From Ettlia oleoabundans (taxonomy: Eukaryota > Chlorophyta > Chlorophyceae > Chlamydomonadales): 20,458 nucleotides of DNA. A program made the position numbers and the translations under genes. The stretch is from contig JAAMXP010005284.1 in the NCBI GenBank assembly GCA_019693395.1, positions 1 through 20,458 of the forward strand, written 5' to 3'. Below, piece by piece: positions 9,820 to 17,858 of the stretch (position 1 is its first letter; every line of letters begins with the position of its first letter). The notes under the pieces were generated by a model. The model had not been told where the DNA came from, made no database searches, and saw nothing but the letters and a program-made list of their open reading frames with translations.

Positions 9820-12013
9820 ATGAGCTGCTTCGCCGAGTCTACGCAGCACCGGAACTGGAAATTCAGCGTGGATCAACTAGTGAGCGCCATGCTTGTTGAT
9901 GACGGTTTGCAGGCTCAACCATGTCGCAGCTGTTCCGGACTTTGCTGATGTTTGCTGCTTCTGCAGAGACGGCTACGCGAAGAGAATAGGCAGCGGAGCT
10001 TGGATGCCCTCGCCCAGGTTTGCTGCAAGTCTGGGAGCCTGCCAATAGGCTGCCACCCAGCCCCGCAACACCGCCGCCAGCAACGCATTCTTTGACCGCC
10101 AGCCAACAGCCTGGCTGCGCTTTTCGGGCTTGCAGGCACGCGCTCGTAACAGTTCGGCTGGTTCTCTTGACACACTGGCCTCGGAGACAAGTGCGGGTGC
10201 GTGGCGTGGTGGTTCAGGTGCCCGAGACTGGCGTCCCGCCTTTGTCACCAGGATTGCTCATCACACCTCGTTGCCGACTTGCATCACCGCCAACCCTGCT
10301 GCAGGTAATGGCTCACCTGCTTTAGAGCCGCTGAGTGTGGAGGAGGAGGAAGATCTGCTCAAGTATTACGGATCCCGCCTGCAGCATGTGTGCCGGGAGC
10401 TGCGGCTGCCGCGCAGAGTGCTGGGAACTGCGCTCACCTACCTCAAGCGAATATACCTAGCGCACAGCTGCCTGGAGCATGACCCGCAGCAACTGCTTCT
10501 CACCTGTCTGTACCTGGCATGCAAGGTGCGTCACTATCCGCTATTGTCTGCAACATGGAGAAGTGCGCCCACCAGGAAAGGAGGGGGCTGAACAAGCCCG
10601 GGCCACCCTTCTTCAGCAATGTGTGCATGGTCTCTTAATTGCAAAGCTAGGATTTATACAGCGGAACATGCTTCTGCTGCATAGCATACCATTTGCAATC
10701 AGCCTCGGTCCGCCTGCACGCAGCCCACTTAGCATGCCTTACACCCAGCCAACCTGCTTGCCAATACCTTGCTGGCGGTACACGTGCAGATAGAGGAGCA
10801 CTACATCTCAGCGGCAGAGCTGGGCCGCCTAGCAGGCGCCCCCGCCGAGGTCATCCTGCGCACTGAGCTGACGGCGCTTCAGGTGCTGTGCTGTGCTGGC
10901 GCACCGAGCCATCACTGCCCCTTGTTTGCGGGCACGCACCGGGGCTGCTATTGTGGCATTGGCATGTGCAGCTGCCCACCCGGGCTGCGGCGTTTGCAAA
11001 TGAAGTGGGATGGGGCAGTCAAGCTGTGGAGCGTCACCAGGCTTTTCCTGTCTTAGAATTTCCATGCTTAATAAAGGCGTGCCGCATTGTGCCATCACAG
11101 TGCAGGCCTTGAAGTTTGACCTCATTGTCTACTCCCCTTACAAGGCGATTGAGGGATTTATAGAGGACATCAAAACTCTAGTAGCTTCAGCAGCAGACGG
11201 CGGCGGTGCCACCGGCAGCAGTAGCGGCGGGACAACAGAGGGGCTGGATGCTGGGCTAGTCGGCTTGTCTGATGAGCAGCTGGGCAAAGCCAAGGCTGTT
11301 GCATACAGCGCAGCTGATGCACTGATGCTGAGCGATGCACCGCTGCTGCACACACCAGGGCGCCTGGCGTTGGCGGCAGTGCGCAGTGGGTTTAACAAGG
11401 TGCGTGATTTGTGGGCTTAGGTGGAGGGCTGAGGACAGCAGGGCGGTCTTGGCCACCGGCAGATTGACTTGGTGTGGACAGGTTTACTAATGGTGCTGGC
11501 AGGTTCAGTCTCATGCAAACTGTGTAGGAGGTGTTCGCATGTGCATCACACCCATATCTGTTGCTGCACTGCTCACCTGCATTCCCCCCGTCCTGCCTGC
11601 AGTTGGGCATCAAGTTGCAACAATATGTGGAGCGGGTTGCACAACGCGGCAGCGGCGCTGGTGAAAGCAGCAGCGGCAGTGATGATGGCAAGCGGCGGCA
11701 ACTGCTGCAGCAGCTTCAGGCAGCACTTGCAGAGCTGGATCAGCTGGGGGCAGAGGGCGCCAGGTCTGTGGACCAGGCACGTGTGGTGGCCTTGAACCAG
11801 CGGCTCAAGTCCTGCCGAGGGCTCCTATTGGAGGGCTCTGGGCAAGCTGCTGCCAAGGCCAAGGCCAAAGCTGACAAACAGTCACGCAAGGCGGCAAAGG
11901 CGGCGGAGCAGCGGAAAGCAGCAGAGGCAGCCCTAGGAATACGGCCCGTGGAGGCAGCGCCCTCAGCCAGCGCCGAGCAGCCGCCTGCCAAGCGCTTGAA
12001 GCAGGGAGATTGA
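9820..12013 (+). CDS. CCNH: Cyclin H (CDK-activating kinase / TFIIH subunit)
   Basis: Seven exons: 9820-9879, 9967-10017, 10136-10196, 10305-10525, 10790-10882, 11106-11399, 11603-12013 (1191 nt, 396 residues). Cyclin H binds CDK7/CDKD and MAT1, forming the kinase that activates other CDKs and, within TFIIH, phosphorylates RNA polymerase II. The start is fixed by STQHRNWKFSVDQL, matching the N-terminal helix of the family (xxWxFxxxxL). The first cyclin fold has EEEEDLLKYYGSRLQHVC, VLGTALTYLKRIYL and LLLTCLYLACK, then IEEHYISAAELG. The second starts at LKFDLIVYSPYKAIEGF and includes DALMLSDAPLLHTPGRLALA. The C-terminal 50 or so residues are Lys/Ala-rich and end PPAKRLKQGD, which could act as a nuclear signal. 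Intron 3 (10197-10304) is a stop-free 108 bp; leaving it in would insert 36 residues. I removed it because the N-terminal linker then has the usual length. Confidence 0.92.
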
Positions 12014-12029
12014 GAAGCAGGGAGATTGA
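11998..12029 (+). repeat. Exact 16-bp tandem duplication across the cyclin H stop codon
   Basis: The unit GAAGCAGGGAGATTGA occurs twice back to back. The first copy contains the last codons and the TGA stop of cyclin H; the second lies in the 3' untranslated region. Since 16 is not a multiple of three, a stop-codon readthrough would enter the second copy in another frame. Confidence 0.9.
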
Positions 12030-12333
12030 CTGGAGCAGATTAGTTCAGTGCTTCCATTTCGTAGAGTTCTAGAACGACCTGGCCATGTGAATAGGTCTAT
12101 GCGAAAAGGCATCGTGAAGAGGAGGGTGGCGACAGGTGGGCGGCGACAGGTGTCCATCCAGCTTGCCTGTCACAGTCATCCGTCCATCGCTTGTTTCAAC
12201 CTCGCACCGCACAGAGTGTTAGGTTGTTAGCCGATAGGCTACCCTCCGAGTGGCTGATCACTGGTGGCGATGAGAGGAGCTTGCTTTGTTTCGGGGTGGC
12301 ATTTGTAGACATCTAGTCGAGGAAAACTTTAGG
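12030..12333. other. Intergenic gap between cyclin H and ALG8
   Basis: These 304 bp separate two genes on the same strand. I see no TGTAA, TATA box, RNA gene or further coding frame. It presumably contains the cyclin H 3' end and the ALG8 promoter. Confidence 0.4.
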
Positions 12334-15300
12334 ATGGACACTGCAGTTGCGATCCTTCTGGCTTGCACGGGCCTGAAGGTGGGGCGGACGCAGCGGCGGT
12401 AAAAGCGGCGCCACCTGCTGCGATGCAAGTTGTGCCGCTGCAAGCGACAAGCCCTCTGCCTCTTTGCTGTGCAGGTCCTCTTGGTGCCCGCTTATCGCTC
12501 GACTGACTTCGAGGTGCACCGAAATTGGCTGGCCATCACTCATTCCCTCCCCATCCAGCAGTGGTGCGCCGCAGCCGTCTCTCACAACACCTTACTGCCG
12601 CCGCTGGCCTGCCCTGGCCATCACGCATTTACATTTACACAAATGTATCCAGATGTGCACCCGTGAGGGGCCTCAACCAGCCAAGCTTCTGCAAAAGAAG
12701 CACTGACAAGTACTGACGACATTGACTGGGAAGCTTGTTGTGACCTGCTAACCTGTTAACGTCCCCCTAAGTGCAGGTACTATGAAGAGACGTCAGAGTG
12801 GACGCTGGACTACCCACCCTTCTTTGCTTGGTTTGAGTGGTTAATGTCGCAGCTGGCACCCTGGTTTGACCCTGCCATGCTGGTGAGCACCCACTGCTGC
12901 TGCCGCCACCTGGCTGGCGCTGGTACGGCATGCACGCAGTGAGCCGCAACGGCGGCGTCAGGGGCTGCCAAGCTTACATGGCTGTCTGTTTGCATTCCAA
13001 CCATCTGCGGCTGATTCCTTCCGACCAGCTTAAGTTGTCAGGCTGGTGAAGCTGGTTGGGCTGCTCACATTACCTCCCCGGTTTGCATGCCGTACCCGCA
13101 TGGCCCTCCCTCCTGCCATTCTTGCCAGGCATCCTCCAGGCATCCTCCCCACCATGCTCACCCAATCTTCCTTGCCGTGCCTGCCGCTGTGCTGTGCAGG
13201 AGGTGTCCAACCTCAACCATGCGAGTCCTGCCACCGTGCTTTTTCAGCGCCTCACAGTGATTGCCACCGAGGGCGTGCTGCTGTTTGCGGCCTGGCATGC
13301 CACCAGGCAAGTCGGGCAGGCGCCGCAATGCCCCACAAAGCTCACCACTCCTGGCCCGCTCTGCCCTCCACTATTTTTACCCCCCGCTGCCACTTTGCGC
13401 AAGGCTGCTCAGTCCCACCTAGCATCCGCATCCTGGCAATTGCATGTGCCAACTCATGCTGCCCGCCATGCGCTCCCCTGCAGGCATCGGCCACGACCTA
13501 TGCGCCTGGCTGCGCTGTTCCTGGCGGCTGCCAACCCTGGGCTCATCATGGTGGACCACATGCACTTCCAGTACAACGGAATGCTGCTGGGTGGGGGGGG
13601 GGGCCTGCTGTCCTGCTGTCCTTCTCATCCTCATCCATCCTATCTTGGCATCCATGTTTGTTGTGGTTGTTCTGTATATTCCACAGTGCCTCACTGTTTT
13701 TATCAATCCGTTTACCACAAGGCTAGGTGCCGATCTCACAACACCGCAGTGTCCCTACTACCCACTCCGAGCCTTGACTACCCAACACTCCACGTCCCCT
13801 GCTCTTTTCCATCTCCTCTGCAGGCATATTTGTGCTGTCGCTGATGGCAGCCGCCCGCGAACACCACCTGCTGTCAGCGCTGCTGTTCACCGTGCTGCTC
13901 AACCTGAAGCACATTTTCCTCTACGCGGCCCCCGCCTTCTTCATATTCCTGTTGAGGCGATATTGCAGGTACAGCAGGGAGGCAGAGGCGAAATTGGTGA
14001 CAGACATACGCCCACATTGCCTGCCGCTATTGTCCACCGCAAATTGTACATGTGTTTTTGTGCCTGCCATGTGTTATAGGTGCTTGAGCCAGTGTCAATC
14101 CTTGTTACTGGTCTAATTTACTGCCATGCGTGCGGCTGCTCCAGCTCTTTGTTCTACTTGCCTGCTTCCTGGCCCGACAACAGTGCCATTCACGTGATGT
14201 GGATTCTGGCTTGGCTGGTGCAGGGGCCCACATGCGGTTGTGCGCTTTGTTACGCTGTCAGTCCTGGTGACTGCCACCTTCGCCCTATCCTTCGGGCCCT
14301 TTGTGGCCGCTGGTCAGCTGTCACAGGTGGGTGGATATGTGGGTGTGCCTCATAGGTGGTGCGAGTTTTTACGGTGGCTGAATGGATTTCCTGCAGGTGA
14401 TCGAAAATTTGCGCGAGTTTGCCCTTCTCTTTTTGCCACCCTTGCTTCTGATTGGTATCTGACAAGACAACATGCAAGGTACTGCCATGATTGGCATCCT
14501 TCCATCATCCAACCAGTTGTGCCTCCTTGCTCTGCAGCTGGTCCGGAGGATGTTTCCCTTTGCCCGCGGCCTGTGCCATGCATACTGGGCCCCCAACGTT
14601 TGGGCGCTCTATGCCGCTGCCGACAAGGTGCTCAGCATTGCACTTGGCCGCAACAGTGGCACTGCCAGCATGACAGGTGGGTAGGTAGGTGGGTTGATGG
14701 CCCATTAGGGGCGCTGGCATTAAGCCTACCATCCAGCTGCTCTGTTGCCTGCACATTGCTTTTCCGCTTGCCAACCCGTGCCTGTGTGTGAGCGGCGAGG
14801 AGGTGCCACCCAACACTACCCTCGAGTGACTCTCCTTGGCGCAGGAGGTCTGGTGGGAGTGGCGGAGTTTGCGGTGCTGCCTCAGATTGGCAGCAGCACC
14901 ACTGCCCTTTGCACGCTGGCCGCCATGTCGCCCTGCCTGCTTCGCATCTGGTGAGTTGGAGGGCAGCCATGGGACTGGCTCGTTGTCTTGCAATGTTGAG
15001 TACAAGAGCACAAGAACTGCGCTTTGTGCCTGTTCTTGTGCTGTTCTGTCATATGGCGTTAGGCGTCAGAAGCAGGTTTGAGCAAGAGTTGCGCTGTTGA
15101 CTGCAATGCAGGCGGCGCCCTGAGCCGCGGGACTTTCCAGCTGCGGTGCTGTACTGCACTTTCTGCAGCTACATGCTCGGGTGAGCCTTGGTGAGCAGGT
15201 CGACATGGGGTGTGTGCTTGCATTGTTAAGAGCTCAAGCCTGGGATTTGAGAAAGGGCACCCTGTCACCGTATCGCTGTGAGTAATCCACTTGCTTGTAC

Positions 15301-16290
15301 TGCAGTTACCATGTGCATGAGAAGGCGGTACTGATGATCTCTGTGCCGCTGGGCATCCTAGTGGCGGCAGGGCTGATGCCTGGGAGTGGGCGCGCTGCCA
15401 TGGGAGACTTCCTCTTCCTTAATACTGGTGGGTTGGTTAGACTGAGAAGGTGTACAGGAGGTGTACAATGAGCTGTATCCCCCGGACAAGTTTCAGCCCA
15501 GGAAGAAGTTGTCTATGGATGAGGACTCGACAGCTTGGATTAACACTGATATGAACTGCCGCAATACATCAATTGTAGTGCCCCCTACCTTTGGCCACCC
15601 TTTGCTACCTGCAGTGGGCTGCTACTCGCTCTTCCCGCTCCTGTTTGGGGACCAGGAGTACCCAATCAAGGCAAGCAGGGTTGGGACACATGTGCACACA
15701 CAAGTCCCAACCGGGTTGTCAGGAATCCCTGATCATGTCCAGTAGTGCGCACCCACTGGGTATCTGCTTACACACAAGTCGTGGGTACTCGACTGGATGC
15801 AAGGGCTGGTCCCAATTTTTGCCGACATGTTGTTCTATCGCATGCCCCCATTTTTGTTGCTGAATTTGCAGCAATGGGGTTCCCTCTTTTCCCTGTTAAG
15901 TATGATTGCCTGGAGTCTTGACTGCTGACGCCACTGTCCTACTTCTGCCGGCTGTCTGTGCAGGTCCTGCTGCTCGTCACCTTTATTGTTATTGCCTCCG
16001 ACTGGCTGCCCCAACTTCCGCTGGATGGCAGCAGCAGCCCGGCAGGCAAGGGCAAGGGCCGCAAGCGCAGCGGGGCCAGCAAGAAGAGCAATGCAGCTCC
16101 AAGGCAACTGTTGTCACGGCATGAGCGGCTGTACCTGTGGGGCCTGGTGGCTGTGGAGGTGTTGACCAGCTGGGTGCTGCCCCCGCTGCTGCACCAGCGG
16201 CTGCCCTTCCTGCCGCTCATGGCAGTGTCATTGTACTGCTCACTGGGCATGCTGTACAGCTGGGGCAAGCTTGCATCACAGTGCTGGTGA
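12334..16290 (+). CDS. ALG8: ALG8: ER dolichyl-P-glucose-dependent alpha-1,3-glucosyltransferase
   Basis: Thirteen exons: 12334-12378, 12475-12563, 12777-12882, 13200-13306, 13484-13590, 13824-13968, 14224-14326, 14538-14676, 14845-14950, 15112-15180, 15306-15427, 15615-15670, 15964-16290. They total 1521 nt and 506 residues, the usual family length. ALG8 adds the second glucose to the lipid-linked N-glycan precursor (Glc1Man9GlcNAc2-PP-dolichol) in the ER lumen, before oligosaccharyltransferase. It is a multi-span ALG6/ALG8-type enzyme. Clear landmarks are [19 protein letters not shown] after the first span (with the acidic residues expected of the active-site loop), [79 protein letters not shown] and [18 protein letters not shown]. 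The [10 protein letters not shown] and SEWTLDYPP forms favour ALG8 over ALG6. Introns 4 and 12 use GC donors. A Lys/Ser-rich insert ([15 protein letters not shown]) lies between late spans. Confidence 0.95.
13307..13483 (+). other. GC-AG intron in ALG8 (intron 4, phase 2), stop-free
   Basis: The donor ACCAG|GCAAGT is the textbook strong GC-donor consensus, and the acceptor is CCCTGCAG. Joining gives [16 protein letters not shown] in frame. The intron is 177 bp (59 codons) with no in-frame stop, so retention would give a protein with 59 extra residues instead of a truncated one. Confidence 0.85.
15671..15963 (+). other. GC-AG intron in ALG8 (intron 12, phase 0)
   Basis: The donor ATCAAG|GCAAGC joins an acceptor ending TGTGCAG to give EYPIK followed by VLLLVTF, the spacing of ALG8 proteins (PIK-ILL in animals). 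The nearest GT, after AGCAGG at 15680/15681, would also keep frame but adds three residues (ASR). I prefer GC because of the family spacing and the match to the GC consensus. Confidence 0.75.
15679..15712 (+). repeat. Perfect 9-bp inverted repeat just inside a GC-AG intron
   Basis: GGTTGGGAC (15679-15687) and its exact reverse complement GTCCCAACC (15704-15712) are separated by 16 bases. In RNA this could form a stable GC-rich stem whose base lies 8 nt downstream of the GC donor of ALG8 intron 12. Confidence 0.8.
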
Positions 16291-16362
16291 CTGGCTGGCA
16301 GCCTGGGGAGCAGGATGCGACAGACCAGCAACTCCAAGCTATTGAATATCGCCCCCAAGATA

Positions 16363-16367
16363 TGTAA
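16363..16367 (+). promoter_or_regulatory. TGTAA poly(A) signal for ALG8
   Basis: TGTAA, the common green-algal polyadenylation signal, lies 73 nt after the ALG8 stop codon, within the usual distance for such signals. Confidence 0.55.
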
Positions 16368-16517
16368 TGTTATGGGACTAACAAGTTGTTTGACCAACCT
16401 GAGTGAATCTCCAAACCAGCCAGCTGCGTGCCAACCAGTCGTCAGGTTGCACCCTTGTTTATTTGCCTGGGATTGGTGAGCAGCGTGGTTGCATGAATTG
16501 CAGCGCTGTACAGCATA

Positions 16518-16522
16518 TTACA
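16518..16522 (-). promoter_or_regulatory. TGTAA poly(A) signal for prefoldin 5
   Basis: Read on the minus strand this is TGTAA, about 130 nt after the prefoldin 5 stop codon. Confidence 0.5.
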
Positions 16523-16649
16523 TACACACTTTTTGTAGCTACTCGCCACATATTAGTCTTTTGCTGACAGCTCGTCATGCAGCGCCGCGCAAGCACGCTG
16601 TCATGGCAACTTTCATGGTGCCGCAACACGCCCCACGCACACTAATCAC

Positions 16650-17504
16650 CTATTTCTTCTGCTGCGTGGCTGCTGCTGGGCCGACTGGCTGTGCGCCGGC
16701 CCGCTGTTGCTGCTGCGCGGCTGCTGCTGCCTGTTGCTGCCCTAGCTTCTGCTCCAGCACCGCCTCTACCTGCCCCAGCATTGCCTGCCGCTCCTTCACC
16801 AGCTGCCCCAGCTGATCCATCTTGTCCTTCACAAGCAGCACCTTGCGCCGGCAGTAGTCAATGCCCCCCTCCACATCACGCTGCGTGACAGGCAGGCAGC
16901 CAGGGTGAAGGGATCGGCAGAGTCACCAGGTACAGCAGAAAGACAAGTGAACATCGGAACTTGATGAGTAAGACTACAAGGTAAAAAAACGCAGTTGGAT
17001 CGTGAGCGGCCGGCATGCCTGCCACCCGTGATACAACAAGTGGCGTGCATGCAACAGTGGGCATGGCACGACTGTCCCGCTCCTAACCCCCATCTCACCT
17101 CCACATAGTACCCAGTGCCCACCTCCAGCAGCACTGAATCGACGCTTTCCAGTGTTCCCGACACATACAACGATTCCGTGAGAGGTAGCAGCACAGGCTG
17201 ACCTGCAGGCGGCAGCAGTGACATGGGAGGGTTTGCCGTTCCGACGGCAGCTGGTGTACGACTGGTAGCAATGACCTGGTTGCTGCCGTTCTCAACATTG
17301 TGAGAAGATTGTCATTACCGTCATACCCTGCTTTTGATCTTGCAAATACTCCACTGCCTGCCCTGCTGCCGCAAACTTGGCCGCCGTTGACTGCAGCGTG
17401 ACGCCGTTTTGGGTCATGGTGCGCAGCTCAGTCTCCAAGGATTGCCTGACCTCCATCAGCTCCTGCGGCGCAAGAGCGCTCAAGGCCACCGGTTCTCCAC
17501 TCAT
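16650..17504 (-). CDS. PFDN5: Prefoldin subunit 5
   Basis: Three exons: 17504-17327, 17202-17099, 16880-16650 (513 nt, 170 residues). Prefoldin is a six-subunit cytosolic chaperone that passes unfolded actin and tubulin to the CCT chaperonin; subunit 5 is one of its two alpha-type subunits. The start codon gives [20 protein letters not shown] and a first helical coil ([29 protein letters not shown]). The central hairpins are [14 protein letters not shown] and [11 protein letters not shown], the family signature. The second coil is [21 protein letters not shown] to VLEQKLGQ. The protein ends in an Ala/Gln-rich tail ([14 protein letters not shown]) that is longer than in animal proteins and probably disordered. 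All junctions are GT-AG and phase-consistent (phase 1, phase 0). It lies head-to-head with IF-2. Confidence 0.93.
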
Positions 17505-17858
17505 GCTGGGCAGAGCTGTGTTTTAATTGAGGAGGAGGGAAGGTGATGCGGCGGGCGGTCGACAGTGCTGTGGCTGACAAGCAATTGTGTAGTTAACCCT
17601 GTGCAACAGACTTGTGACCTGCCGCTCCCTGCTTCGAAGGGAAACGACGCCGCAGTACCCAAGCGTACTGTTGTGTGTTAGAAGGGCCTTCCTGTTGAGA
17701 GATTGAGCTTATAGCGCCGGAGGACGAGCCCTCATACGCAATTGACCACCGTCAAGGGCAACTCATCACCTCGCAGCCTTCTCCTCTTTGCATCGGACCG
17801 TCTGTAGCGCATGCGAACAGCTGCACGCAAACCCTATTTTGGCTGAGGAAGAGGATTC
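17505..17858. promoter_or_regulatory. Shared divergent promoter, prefoldin 5 / IF-2
   Basis: The start codons are 354 bp apart, facing outward, with no other frame between them. No TATA box stands out. A perfect inverted repeat lies near the middle, CAGTAC at 17653-17658 and GTACTG at 17665-17670, with a 6-base spacer; it could be a binding site for a dimeric factor, but this is only a suggestion. Confidence 0.45.

Larger units (their letters stand above)
16291..16649. other. Convergent 3' region between ALG8 and prefoldin 5
   Basis: Two genes end facing each other across 359 bp. No gene or RNA was seen here beyond the two candidate poly(A) signals listed separately, one for each strand. Confidence 0.5.

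Noticed and set aside
13591..13603. G run at an ALG8 donor, suggesting a sequence error
   Set aside because: The exon 5 end (CTG|G before GTGGGG) and the phase to exon 6 are consistent, so the run lies in the intron and does not affect the frame.
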